This document shows, piece by piece, positions 39,280 to 49,120 of a stretch of DNA of 64,000 nt (the stretch's first letter is position 1; every line of letters begins with the position of its first letter). Source of the stretch: Brevibacillus sp. (GTDB lineage: Bacteria; Bacillota; Bacilli; Brevibacillales; Brevibacillaceae); assembly GCA_017656235.1 (NCBI GenBank), contig JACDOF010000007.1, positions 62,001 to 126,000 on the forward strand, given 5' to 3'. Made by a program: the position numbers and the translations under genes. The notes under the pieces were generated by a model. That model had not been told where the DNA came from. It searched no databases and saw nothing but the letters and a program-made list of their open reading frames with translations.

Positions 39280-40600
39280 AAAATCAGGGAAGCAATCGAT
39301 GCAGCCCGGTTGTGACACGATGAGCCTGCTCGGCAAGTTTGACATGGATGAAATCATGAACTGCATGCAGTGCGGTTTTTGTCTGCCGGCTTGTCCGACG
39401 TACCGGCAGACCGGGAAAGAATCAGCCAGCCCGCGCGGCCGGATCGCCCTGATGAAAGGGGTAGCCGAGCAAAAACTGCCGGTAGAAGCCGAATTTGAAC
39501 ATAATATGTACCTCTGCCTCGGCTGCCGTGCTTGTGAAACGGCATGCCCGGCAGGTGTCCCGTACGGCAGTTTGGTGGAGACGGCGCGGGAAGTGGTGGA
39601 ATCGACAAAGAAACAGAGCGGCAGCCAATCGTTTCTGCGCAAACTGATCTTTGAAAAAGTATTCCCCCACCCCTCCCGTCTGCATGCACTGGGCACCATT
39701 CTGTGGGGAGCACAGGCTGCCGGTTTGCAGCGCCTGGCCCTGAAGACGGGGTTGATCAACATCCTGCCGCGTCCGCTGGCCGAAATGCAGCAGGCTGTGG
39801 GGCGTGTGGCTTCACCGTGGGAACGGCGGAAGCGGGAGCGGGTGATGAAACCGGAAACGGCCCAACCCATCGCCAGAATAGGACTGTTTACCGGCTGTAT
39901 CATGGACGTCATGTTTTACGAGATTAACCAGGCGACTGCTCGCGTACTGGTCAAAGCAGGGTGTGAAGTCGTGTTTGTTGACAATCAAGTCTGCTGCGGC
40001 GCGCTGCACGCCCATGCCGGAGAGAAGGAAGGAGCCGTGGAACTGGCCAAGCGGAACATCGAAGCCTTTGAACAGGCCGGTGTCGACTATGTTGTCAACA
40101 ACGCCGGCGGCTGTGGGGCAGCGCTGAAGGAATACCATCACTGGTTCCATGACGATCCCGTGTGGAAGGAGCGGGCGATGAGCTTCGTGGCCGCTGTGCG
40201 GGATGTCAACGAACTGCTGGCCGAGCTGCCGGAGCTGACATTTGCCAAATCGCTTCCAATTCGGGTGACCTATCAGGATTCGTGCCATTTGGCCCACGGG
40301 CAGGGGATTCGCAACCAGCCGCGCCAACTCCTGCGCAGCATTCCGGGAGTAGAGTACGTGGAGCTGCACAATGCGGATAGCTGCTGTGGCTCGGCCGGGA
40401 TTTACAATATCACCAACTACGAGATGTCGATGCAGATTCTGGACCAGAAGATGCAGGATGTGGAGGAGACCAAAGCCAACGTCATCGTCACGTCCAATCC
40501 GGGATGTCTGCTGCAAATGAAGCATGGTGTGAACCGGGCCGGACTGGCCGGCCGGATGGAGGCGCTCCACATCATGGAATTGTTGGATCGGGCATTGTAA
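39251..40600 (+). CDS. glcF: Glycolate oxidase iron-sulfur subunit GlcF
   Basis: Two CxxCxxCxxxCP clusters (CMQCGFCLPACP, CLGCRACETACP) and CCG domains. Exact start uncertain (39233/39251/39272). Confidence 0.88.
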   Translation: MKQTQNIMTEKSGKQSMQPGCDTMSLLGKFDMDEIMNCMQCGFCLPACPTYRQTGKESASPRGRIALMKGVAEQKLPVEAEFEHNMYLCLGCRACETACPAGVPYGSLVETAREVVESTKKQSGSQSFLRKLIFEKVFPHPSRLHALGTILWGAQAAGLQRLALKTGLINILPRPLAEMQQAVGRVASPWERRKRERVMKPETAQPIARIGLFTGCIMDVMFYEINQATARVLVKAGCEVVFVDNQVCCGALHAHAGEKEGAVELAKRNIEAFEQAGVDYVVNNAGGCGAALKEYHHWFHDDPVWKERAMSFVAAVRDVNELLAELPELTFAKSLPIRVTYQDSCHLAHGQGIRNQPRQLLRSIPGVEYVELHNADSCCGSAGIYNITNYEMSMQILDQKMQDVEETKANVIVTSNPGCLLQMKHGVNRAGLAGRMEALHIMELLDRAL

Positions 40601-40703
40601 GGCTCCGGAAAATGTTCACCAATTCGTTGCTATCGGCTGCTTCCGGGAGGATGCTATAATCTGGATGAATGAAATGAAAGTAAGGGAACTTGGGGGGAAA
40701 AGG

Positions 40704-40973
40704 ATGTTGTATGCAGCTATCTTGACGATTGTTGACCCGGACTTGAATGCCAAAATACGTCCGGCGCATCTTGATTATATCAACCAACTTTTCCTCCAGG
40801 ACAAAGTTGTGATGGCTGGACCGTTTACCGATAAGCGCGGCGGCATGGTCATCTACCGGGCAAACAGCCTGGAAGAAGCCAGACAGATGGCGGAGGCCGA
40901 CCCGGTCGTCGCCCAGGGAGCCCGCACGCTGGAGCTCAGGGAATGGAATCCGCTTTCCTTTCCTCTCGGTTGA
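40704..40973 (+). CDS. YciI-family protein
   Basis: IRPAHLDYINQLFLQDKVVMAGPFTDKRGGMVIYRANSLEEARQMAEADP. Confidence 0.85.
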   Translation: MLYAAILTIVDPDLNAKIRPAHLDYINQLFLQDKVVMAGPFTDKRGGMVIYRANSLEEARQMAEADPVVAQGARTLELREWNPLSFPLG

Positions 40974-41035
40974 TCGGTTGATCCGTCACACTTTGTGGCA
41001 GACTAACCTTACACGATGCAAAGGAGGAAATCTGG

Positions 41036-41404
41036 ATGAAGCGTTTTTCCATTATGTGGATGGGAGCAGCCATCGCACTCCTGGTGAGTGCCTGTGGCGG
41101 GCAGCAAGCAGAACCGGCTCCAGAACAACCATTGGCGGAACAACCGGCTGAAACCGCCCCTTCGGGTGAAGGCGGAGAGGTTGACGAGGCCGCGGCGCTG
41201 GCATTGTACAAGCAAAAATGTGCAAGCTGCCATGGTCAGGAATTGGAAGGAGCGATGGGGCCGAGTCTGACCGATGTCGGAGCCAGGCACTCCAAAGAAG
41301 AGATTTTGGAAATCCTGAAAAACGGCAAAGGAGTCATGCCGGGCAACCTCGTAAGCGGAGACGATGCCGACACGCTGGCAGCGTGGCTGGCAGCGAAGCA
41401 ATAA
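41036..41404 (+). CDS. Lipoprotein cytochrome c (CccB-like)
   Basis: Lipobox LLVSACGG, CASCHG haem motif, distal Met (KGVMPGN). Confidence 0.88.
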   Translation: MKRFSIMWMGAAIALLVSACGGQQAEPAPEQPLAEQPAETAPSGEGGEVDEAAALALYKQKCASCHGQELEGAMGPSLTDVGARHSKEEILEILKNGKGVMPGNLVSGDDADTLAAWLAAKQ

Positions 41405-41476
41405 CCAACATCGCGATGGGACTATCACAATAAGACGACCATCTTCTTCTTAAAGGGGAAGGTGGTTGTTTTTTTG

Positions 41477-41512
41477 TTGAATTTTTATTATTATTCATGT
41501 ATAAAAATGCAG
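41477..41512 (+). promoter_or_regulatory. argC promoter with tandem ArgR boxes
   Basis: Box1 TTGAATTTTTATTATT 41477-41492; Box2 ATGTATAAAAATGCAG 41497-41512 (full match to NTGNATWWWWATNCAN); -35 TTGAAT, N17, -10 TATAAA. Confidence 0.65.
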
Positions 41513-41527
41513 AAAGAGGAGAGAAAC

Positions 41528-42568
41528 ATGATCCGTGTAGGTATCGTCGGGGCCACCGGGTACAGCGGCGTGGAGCTGATTCGGCTGCTGTCCGGTCACC
41601 CTCAGGTACGTATCGAGCGGCTGTATTCCAGTTCCGCAGAAGGGACGGAACTGGCTTCCGTTTTTCCCCATCTTGAGCAGATTGCGCTGCCGACGCTGAT
41701 GTCCATTGATCCGGCAGCGATGGCCCAAGAGACGGATGTCGTTTTTCTTGCCGCTCCAGCCGGCGTAAGCAAAGAACTGACGCCACAGCTGTTGGCAGCA
41801 GGTGGCAGGGTAATTGACTTGTCGGGCGACTTCCGTTTGCTGTCGGGTGAGCTGTACCGCGCCTGGTACGGGAAAGAGCCCGCTGCCGACGAACATCTGG
41901 CCCAGGCTGTCTACGGCCTGAACGAGTGGAATCAGGAGCAGGTGAAACGAGCACGCCTGGTGGCCAACCCGGGTTGTTACCCGACTGCGGCCCTGCTCGG
42001 TTTGCTGCCGCTGGCCAAAAGTGGTTGGGTGGCGCCGAACAGCTGGATCATCGACGCCAAGTCAGGCGTATCCGGAGCCGGACGCGGCGTTGCCTTGGGC
42101 GTGCACTACAGCGAAGTAAACGAGAACGTATCGGCGTACAAAGTGGGACGGCATCAGCATACGCCAGAGATCGAACAGGAACTGTCCAGACAGACCGGAA
42201 TCGAGACCATCATCCAGTTTACGCCTCATCTGATTCCCATGACGCGAGGCATTCTGGTGACAGCATACGGCCAGTTGACAAAACCGGTTGATATGTCCGA
42301 ATTGCAGCACCTGTATGAATCCACATACGCCGACAAGCCGTTCGTCCGTGTGCGGCAGCCGGGGAGCCATCCGCGGACAAAAGAGGTCTACGGTTCCAAC
42401 TATTGCGACATTGCCCTGCACCTGGATGAGCGGACGGGTCGGGTGATCGTCCTGTCCGTGATTGACAATGTGGTCAAGGGAGCGGCAGGTCAGGCAGTGC
42501 AAAACATGAACACCATGTTTGGTTTGGAGGAGACAGCCGGGCTTTCCCTGACACCTGTCTATCCATAA
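41528..42568 (+). CDS. argC: N-acetyl-gamma-glutamyl-phosphate reductase
   Basis: MIRVGIVGATGYSGVELIRLLSGHP, NPGCYPTAALLGLLPL. Confidence 0.95.
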   Translation: MIRVGIVGATGYSGVELIRLLSGHPQVRIERLYSSSAEGTELASVFPHLEQIALPTLMSIDPAAMAQETDVVFLAAPAGVSKELTPQLLAAGGRVIDLSGDFRLLSGELYRAWYGKEPAADEHLAQAVYGLNEWNQEQVKRARLVANPGCYPTAALLGLLPLAKSGWVAPNSWIIDAKSGVSGAGRGVALGVHYSEVNENVSAYKVGRHQHTPEIEQELSRQTGIETIIQFTPHLIPMTRGILVTAYGQLTKPVDMSELQHLYESTYADKPFVRVRQPGSHPRTKEVYGSNYCDIALHLDERTGRVIVLSVIDNVVKGAAGQAVQNMNTMFGLEETAGLSLTPVYP

Positions 42569-42586
42569 ATAAAAGGAGGGAGAGGG

Positions 42587-43402
42587 ATGCGGGTGGTCAT
42601 CAAATGCGGCGGCAGTACGATGGAACAGCTGCCGGCCGCCTTTTTTGAAACCATTGCGGAATTGCATCGGTCCGGCCAGGAGATCGTCATCGTCCACGGG
42701 GGCGGCCCGATGATTACGGACATGTTGGGCAAGATGGAGATCCCGCCCCGCTTTATCGATGGATTGCGCTATACCTGTGAAGCGACAATGGATGTGGTCG
42801 AGATGGTTCTGGGCGGCTCGATCAACAAACGGCTGGTACGGCGGCTGCTTCAGGCGGGGAGCCGGGCATGGGGGCTGAGCGGCGTCGACGGCGGACTGAT
42901 CAAGGCCCGGCAGACGGACAAACCGCTGGGACTGGTCGGGGAGATTGAAGATATTGAGACCTCTCTGCTGCTTCATTTGCTGCAACAGGGATACCTGCCC
43001 GTCGTGGCGCCGCTGGGAGTAGAGCCAGACGGATCGCTCGTCTACAATATCAACGCCGATGTTGCAGCCGGCGCGGTGGCTGCCAGTCTCTCAGCAGACA
43101 AACTGCTGATGGTTACGGACGTACCGGGGATTCTCGTCCCTGACGGAGATACGTTGGTCACGAAGAGGACGGCCAGTCCGCAGGAGGTTGACGAGCTGAT
43201 TGCAAGCGGCGTTATTTCCGGCGGCATGATTCCCAAGGTACGCGCTGCGCTGGCCGCACTCAAACAGGGGGTGCAGGAAGTGGTGATCTGCCGGGGAACC
43301 GTGGAAGACCTGCGCGGCGTTTTTGACGGCCAGGCGGTGGGGACCTCGCTGAAACACGATGCGAACCATGTCTTTACAACCGATAAAGGGGTGAGCGTAT
43401 GA
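42587..43402 (+). CDS. argB: Acetylglutamate kinase
   Basis: VIKCGGSTM, VHGGGPMITDMLGKM, VYNINADVAAGAVAASLSADKLLMVTDVPGI. Confidence 0.95.
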   Translation: MRVVIKCGGSTMEQLPAAFFETIAELHRSGQEIVIVHGGGPMITDMLGKMEIPPRFIDGLRYTCEATMDVVEMVLGGSINKRLVRRLLQAGSRAWGLSGVDGGLIKARQTDKPLGLVGEIEDIETSLLLHLLQQGYLPVVAPLGVEPDGSLVYNINADVAAGAVAASLSADKLLMVTDVPGILVPDGDTLVTKRTASPQEVDELIASGVISGGMIPKVRAALAALKQGVQEVVICRGTVEDLRGVFDGQAVGTSLKHDANHVFTTDKGVSV

Positions 43403-44580
43403 GTGCGGTTACGCAGTCTTGCAGTCTGATGAATAATTATTCAAGGTGGCCGATCCGGCTGGTCAGGGGGCAGGGCAACACGGTCTGGGACGAGCAGGGG
43501 AACGCCTATCTCGATTGCACCTCCGGAATTGCGGTCACTTCGTTGGGCCACGTCCCCCCACAGGTGAGTCAGCGGCTGCATCAACAACTTGATCAACTTT
43601 GGCACACGTCCAACCTGTTCGAACACCCGCTGCAGGAGCAGTTGGCCTCCAAACTGGCCTCCTTGTCCGGTCTCGATCGCGCCTTTTTCTGCAACAGCGG
43701 GGCGGAGGCCAACGAGGCCGCAATCAAACTGGCACGGCGATACCAGCAAAAAGTAAAAGAAGAGTGGCGCTATGAGATCATCACCTTTCAGCAGTCGTTC
43801 CACGGCAGAACGCTGGCTACGCTGACGGCAACCGGACAAGAAAAGGTGAAGGACGGCTTTTTGCCGCTGCCGGAAGGATTTAAAACGGTTCCCTACAACG
43901 ATTTGGATGCCCTTGCCGCAGCAATTACTCCCCAGACCTGCGCCGTACTGCTGGAACTGGTGCAGGGTGAAGGAGGGGTGATCCCTGCCGACCGCGATTG
44001 GGTGAAGGCGTTGGTGCGGCTGTGTGCCGAGACGGGCGTGCTGGTGATTGTTGACGAAATCCAGACCGGAATCGGCCGCACCGGGACCTGGTTTGCCTGC
44101 CAGCAGTACGGATTCACGCCGGACATTATCTCGCTGGCAAAGGGATTGGGCAGCGGGTTTCCCATCGGCGCCATCCTGGCCAGGGAAGAAGTGGCAGAAG
44201 GGTTTTCGCCCGGTTCACACGGGTCCACCTTTGGCGGCAACCCGCTGGCGATGGCCGCCGGTCTGGCTACCCTGGAGACAATCGAGCAGGAACAGCTGCT
44301 GAACCGGGTGGGGGAACTTCACCACAAGCTGTTTGCCCGCCTGGAACAGATCAAGCAGGCTCATCCCGGCAAAGTGGCGGCGGTCCGCGGCATGGGGCTT
44401 TTGCTCGGTGTCGAACTGACACAACCTGCCGCCGATGTGATTGCCTATGCTCGGGAAAAGGGAGTATTGATTCTGCAGGCCGGCCCGCAGGTGATTCGCA
44501 TCCTGCCCTCCTTCGTCACAACGGAAGCAGAGCTGGATCGGTTGGCAGCCGTTTTGGACCAGGCGATTGCGGAACTGTGA
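43399..44580 (+). CDS. argD: Acetylornithine aminotransferase
   Basis: FCNSGAEANEAAIKLARRY, VIVDEIQTGIGRTGTWFA; ATGA overlap with argB. Confidence 0.95.
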   Translation: MSAVTQSCSLMNNYSRWPIRLVRGQGNTVWDEQGNAYLDCTSGIAVTSLGHVPPQVSQRLHQQLDQLWHTSNLFEHPLQEQLASKLASLSGLDRAFFCNSGAEANEAAIKLARRYQQKVKEEWRYEIITFQQSFHGRTLATLTATGQEKVKDGFLPLPEGFKTVPYNDLDALAAAITPQTCAVLLELVQGEGGVIPADRDWVKALVRLCAETGVLVIVDEIQTGIGRTGTWFACQQYGFTPDIISLAKGLGSGFPIGAILAREEVAEGFSPGSHGSTFGGNPLAMAAGLATLETIEQEQLLNRVGELHHKLFARLEQIKQAHPGKVAAVRGMGLLLGVELTQPAADVIAYAREKGVLILQAGPQVIRILPSFVTTEAELDRLAAVLDQAIAEL

Positions 44581-44687
44581 CGATCTGTCCGTTTCAATAA
44601 GGCAGACATTGGCGCACATGCACTTATCGTGAGGGTTGAAAAGTCATGCAACGGGTTGTTGGCAAGCCTCGGCTGTACAAAAATCCG

Positions 44688-44723
44688 TTGCATTTTTATA
44701 AATCAAAACGTATAATAATTCAC
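44688..44723 (+). promoter_or_regulatory. carA promoter with tandem ArgR boxes
   Basis: Box1 TTGCATTTTTATAAAT 44688-44703; Box2 ACGTATAATAATTCAC 44708-44723; -35 TTGCAT, N17, -10 TATAAT. Confidence 0.65.
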
Positions 44724-44790
44724 AGTTGCGCATATGTATACGGCAGAAACAGATGAGCCTGCGAGTTTTGTGGAGAGGAGATGACCACGC

Positions 44791-45897
44791 GTGAATCAGC
44801 ATGCAAACGCCCACGGAACCGGTTATTTGTCACTGGAAAGCGGCCAGGTGTTTGCCGGACAGCTTTATGGTGCACCGCTGACGGCGCCCGGTGAAGTGGT
44901 TTTTCATACAGGTATGACAGGATATCAGGAAGTGATGACCGATCTGTCGTTTGCCGGACAGATTGTTACGTTTACCTACCCGCTGATCGGAAATTACGGG
45001 ATCAACGAGCAGGATAACGAAACCCTGCAGCCGGCTTTGGCCGGGATGATTGTCAGCGAGCTGTGCGAGCAGCCGAGTCACTACCGCAGTCGGGCGTCGC
45101 TGGCCGAAACCGCGGCACGGTACGGATTCCCGATTCTGGCCGGGATTGATACGCGAGCGATCACCAAACTGGTACGTTCTCAGGGACACTTGTCCGGCGT
45201 GATTGCCGACAAGCCGCTGTCAGCAGAGGAAGTAACGGCACTTTGTGCGAAGCGGGACAAAAAAACGCTCGTCGCCCAGGTTTCCAGCCGTCAGATGGTC
45301 TCTTATCCAGGAGACGGAGAACACGTCGTACTGGTTGATTTGGGAATGAAGCGCTCGATACTGGATTCTCTGTTGGCCAAAGGGTGCCGGGTTACAGTCG
45401 TTCCCTTTGACACGACAAGCGAGCAGATCGAGGCGCTCAAGCCGGATGGCCTGGTTTTTTCCAACGGCCCCGGTGATCCGCAGGATCTGCTTCCCTACTG
45501 CGCGGAATGGCGCAAGGTGGTGGAGCGTTACCCGACGTTTGGGATCTGTCTTGGTCATCAAGTCATCGCCTTGATGTACGGAGCCAAGACCGGCCGCCTG
45601 CCCTACGGACACCGCGGCAGCAATCACCCGGTAAAGGAACTCTTGAGCGGAAAGGTCTATTTGACCTCGCAAAACCATGGTTACGTCGTGTTGGAAGAGA
45701 CAATCGACAAACGGCAAATGACCATAACCTATCGGAACGTGAATGACGGTTCCGTCGAAGGGCTGCGTCATCTCTACCTGCCCATTCATACCGTCCAGTT
45801 TCATCCGGAGGCGCATCCGGGACCAGACGACACCTCGCATCTCTTTGATCAGTTTATCCAGTCACTGCGCATGATAGGAGCGAAGCATTATGCCTAA
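44791..45897 (+). CDS. carA: Carbamoyl-phosphate synthase small subunit (arginine-linked)
   Basis: GxxFAG, FSNGPGDPQDL, FGICLGHQVIALMYGAKT. Confidence 0.95.
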   Translation: MNQHANAHGTGYLSLESGQVFAGQLYGAPLTAPGEVVFHTGMTGYQEVMTDLSFAGQIVTFTYPLIGNYGINEQDNETLQPALAGMIVSELCEQPSHYRSRASLAETAARYGFPILAGIDTRAITKLVRSQGHLSGVIADKPLSAEEVTALCAKRDKKTLVAQVSSRQMVSYPGDGEHVVLVDLGMKRSILDSLLAKGCRVTVVPFDTTSEQIEALKPDGLVFSNGPGDPQDLLPYCAEWRKVVERYPTFGICLGHQVIALMYGAKTGRLPYGHRGSNHPVKELLSGKVYLTSQNHGYVVLEETIDKRQMTITYRNVNDGSVEGLRHLYLPIHTVQFHPEAHPGPDDTSHLFDQFIQSLRMIGAKHYA

Positions 45898-48800
45898 ACT
45901 GCCTCACATCAAGAAGGTGCTTGTGATCGGCTCAGGGCCGATCGTGATCGGGCAGGCGGCCGAGTTTGATTACGCCGGGGCGCAGGCCTGCCTCTCGCTT
46001 AAAGAGGAAGGCGTGGAAGTCGTCCTGGTCAACAACAACCCGGCGACGATCATGACCGACGAGCAGATGGCGGACAAAGTCTACCTGGAGCCGCTTACCG
46101 TCGATTCCCTTGCCCGCATCATCGAAAAAGAGCGGCCGGACGGCCTGCTGCCGACGCTGGGCGGTCAGACTGGTCTCAATCTGGCGGTAGCCCTCTCCGA
46201 AGCGGGCGTGCTGGCCAGGTATAACGTCACGCTGTTGGGCACACCGCTGGAAGCGATCAAAAACGGCGAGGATCGCGAACTGTTCAAAAAGATGATGGAA
46301 AAGATCGGCGAACCGATTCCGGAGAGCGACACGGTGGAATCGGTAGAGGAAGCCCTCGCTTTTGCCGACCGTATCGGCTACCCGGTGATCGTTCGACCTG
46401 CCTATACCTTGGGCGGGGCTGGCGGCGGCATCGCAGCCAACGAAGCGATGTTGAGAGATATAGCGGCCCGCGGGATTGCAGCCAGTCCGATTGGACAGGT
46501 GCTGATCGAGCGCAGTGTGAAGGGATGGAAAGAGATTGAGTATGAAGTGATGCGCGATGCCAGTGATACCTGCATCATCGTCTGCAATATGGAAAATCTC
46601 GATCCGGTCGGCATCCATACCGGCGACAGTATCGTTGTTGCCCCTTCCCAGACTCTGACCGACCAGCAGTACCACATGCTGCGCAGCGTGTCGACCAAAG
46701 TGATCCGCGCTCTGGGCGTGGTCGGCGGGTGCAACATTCAGTTTGCACTTGATCCCGCTTCCGACCGCTATTACCTGATCGAGGTCAACCCGCGCGTAAG
46801 CCGCTCCAGTGCGCTGGCCTCCAAAGCGACCGGATATCCGATTGCACGTATTGCGGCAAAACTGGCACTTGGCTATCGCCTGGACGAAGTGATCAACCCG
46901 ATTACCGGTTATACGTATGCCAGCTTTGAGCCGGCTCTGGATTACGTCGTGGTCAAGATACCGCGCTGGCCGTTTGACAAGTTTCCGCAGGCGGACCGGC
47001 AGTTGGGCACACAGATGAAAGCAACCGGCGAAGTGATGTCCATTGCCCGCAATCTGGAGGCTGGTTTGTTAAAGGCCGTCCGCTCGCTGGAAATTGGCTG
47101 CACTCACGTGACGCGCCCCGACGTGGCGGCAATGTCCCGCGAAGAACTGGAAAGAGCACTGACAGAAGCGACCGATCTGCGCCTGTTCGTATTGTTTGAA
47201 GCGGTGCGCCGCGGCTTTTCCGAAGTCGACCTTCATGCCGCCACCGGAATTGACCCGTTCTTCCTGCGCAGCATCCAGCGGATTGTCCGGTTGGAACAGG
47301 AACTCACTGCCGCCGGAATGGACGGAATGACGCGTGAACTGCTGCAGGAGGTCAAACATCGCGGTTTTGCCGACAAGACCATCGCCGAGCTGACTGGTAC
47401 CACGCCGGATCGCATCCGGCAGCTGCGCAAGGAGTGGGGCATCACACCGCGGTACAAGATCGTGGACACCTGCGCGGCGGAGTTTGATGCGGTCACGCCG
47501 TACTATTACTCCACCTGGCAGGGGATTGATGAGGTGGCTGAGCTTTCGCGGAGAAAAGTGCTGGTACTGGGCTCCGGGCCGATCCGCATTGGTCAGGGGA
47601 TTGAGTTTGACTACTGTTCCGTACACGCCGCCAAAGCGCTTCAGTCCATGGGAATTGCGGCGATCGTCGTCAACAACAACCCGGAGACAGTCAGCACCGA
47701 CTACGAGACGGCTGATCACCTTTACTTCGAGCCGTTGACCGTGGAAGATGTGCTGCATGTGGCGGAGCGCGAAGGGGCGGAGGGCGTGATGGTCCAATTT
47801 GGCGGCCAGACGGCGATCAACCTGGCCGCCCCGCTGGCTGAAGCCGGCCTGCCGGTGCTGGGCACGTCGCTGGCTTCCGTTGATCGGGTGGAGGACCGGG
47901 AACTGTTTTACCAGATGCTGAGGACGCTTAAGATTCCGCACATTCCCGGCAGGGGAGTGGATTCACTGGGCGAAGCGCTGCAGGTGGCAGAGGACATCGG
48001 TTACCCGGTGCTGCTGCGCCCGTCGTACGTCATTGGCGGCCAGGGGATGACACTGGTGCAAACGCCTGAGGAGCTGCAGGCCGCTGTAGAGAGCTGGCTT
48101 GCCGACAAGCAGGACGACAGTTTCTTTCCCCTGCTGGTTGACAAGTACATCCCCGGCATGGAGGTAGAGGTGGACGCCGTCTGCGATGGAGAGAGCGTCT
48201 TGATCCCCGGTATCTTCCAACATGTCGAAAAGGCGGGCATCCACTCCGGAGACAGCATGGCACTTTTTCCCGCCCCTGATCTGACGGTTGAACAGAAAGA
48301 GCGGCTGGTCCGCTACACGGAGCAGATTGCCGCAGAGATGAAAGCGGTAGGTCTGATCAACATCCAGTTTGTCATCAGCGACGACGTGGTGTACGTGCTG
48401 GAGGTAAATCCGCGCGCTTCCCGCACTGTTCCGATCGTCAGCAAGGTGACACGTGTGCCGATGGTGGAGTTGGCGGTTCGGGCCCAGTTGGGTGAAAAGC
48501 TGCCGCAGATGGGCTTCGGGACGGGACTGCTGCCGGAGATTCCGTTTGTGGTGGTGAAGGCCCCGGTCTTTTCCACGGTGAAATTGATGGGGGTTGATCC
48601 GGTGCTGGGACCAGAAATGAAGTCGACCGGCGAGATACTCGGGCTGGGGCGCAGCGTGGAGGAAGCGGCGGCCAAGGCGTTTGGCTACAAAGAGGGGCAG
48701 TTGTTGGAACCGAGGCCTGACGATCTGATGTTTGTCTCGCTGTGCGATGCCGATAAATCGGCTTTTCTCGGCATGGCGGACGACTTGCATAAACAGGGAG

Positions 48801-49120
48801 TTCGCTTTGCTGCCACGGCCGGAACGGCAGAACTGCTGAACAGCCGCGGGCTGGAGGCGGCAGTGGTCAGCAATGAGGGAGAGCTGCATCAGCTCATCCA
48901 GGACGGGAAAGTGGCGCTGGCTCTGATTACCGCCACCAAGGGAAATCAGCACAATCGGCTGGGATTTGCCCTGCGCAGTCTGGCCGTTCAAAAAGGCGTT
49001 CCGCTGTTTACGGCAATGGAGACCTTTTCCTTGTATCTAAAAGCATTGAGGGGGAGTGACAGGGATGGAACCTGCGAAGACATTGGAAGCTTGTCAGGAA
49101 CTGAAACCGTCCGCACTTAA
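45890..49120 (+). CDS. carB: Carbamoyl-phosphate synthase large subunit
   Basis: 1076 aa with two homologous halves (VLVIGSGPIVIGQAAEFDYAGAQ; VLVLGSGPIRIGQGIEFDYCSVHA). Confidence 0.97.
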   Translation: MPKLPHIKKVLVIGSGPIVIGQAAEFDYAGAQACLSLKEEGVEVVLVNNNPATIMTDEQMADKVYLEPLTVDSLARIIEKERPDGLLPTLGGQTGLNLAVALSEAGVLARYNVTLLGTPLEAIKNGEDRELFKKMMEKIGEPIPESDTVESVEEALAFADRIGYPVIVRPAYTLGGAGGGIAANEAMLRDIAARGIAASPIGQVLIERSVKGWKEIEYEVMRDASDTCIIVCNMENLDPVGIHTGDSIVVAPSQTLTDQQYHMLRSVSTKVIRALGVVGGCNIQFALDPASDRYYLIEVNPRVSRSSALASKATGYPIARIAAKLALGYRLDEVINPITGYTYASFEPALDYVVVKIPRWPFDKFPQADRQLGTQMKATGEVMSIARNLEAGLLKAVRSLEIGCTHVTRPDVAAMSREELERALTEATDLRLFVLFEAVRRGFSEVDLHAATGIDPFFLRSIQRIVRLEQELTAAGMDGMTRELLQEVKHRGFADKTIAELTGTTPDRIRQLRKEWGITPRYKIVDTCAAEFDAVTPYYYSTWQGIDEVAELSRRKVLVLGSGPIRIGQGIEFDYCSVHAAKALQSMGIAAIVVNNNPETVSTDYETADHLYFEPLTVEDVLHVAEREGAEGVMVQFGGQTAINLAAPLAEAGLPVLGTSLASVDRVEDRELFYQMLRTLKIPHIPGRGVDSLGEALQVAEDIGYPVLLRPSYVIGGQGMTLVQTPEELQAAVESWLADKQDDSFFPLLVDKYIPGMEVEVDAVCDGESVLIPGIFQHVEKAGIHSGDSMALFPAPDLTVEQKERLVRYTEQIAAEMKAVGLINIQFVISDDVVYVLEVNPRASRTVPIVSKVTRVPMVELAVRAQLGEKLPQMGFGTGLLPEIPFVVVKAPVFSTVKLMGVDPVLGPEMKSTGEILGLGRSVEEAAAKAFGYKEGQLLEPRPDDLMFVSLCDADKSAFLGMADDLHKQGVRFAATAGTAELLNSRGLEAAVVSNEGELHQLIQDGKVALALITATKGNQHNRLGFALRSLAVQKGVPLFTAMETFSLYLKALRGSDRDGTCEDIGSLSGTETVRT

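Noticed and set aside
39106-39912. 268-aa minus-strand ORF over glcD/glcF
   Set aside because: Antisense to confident oxidase genes.
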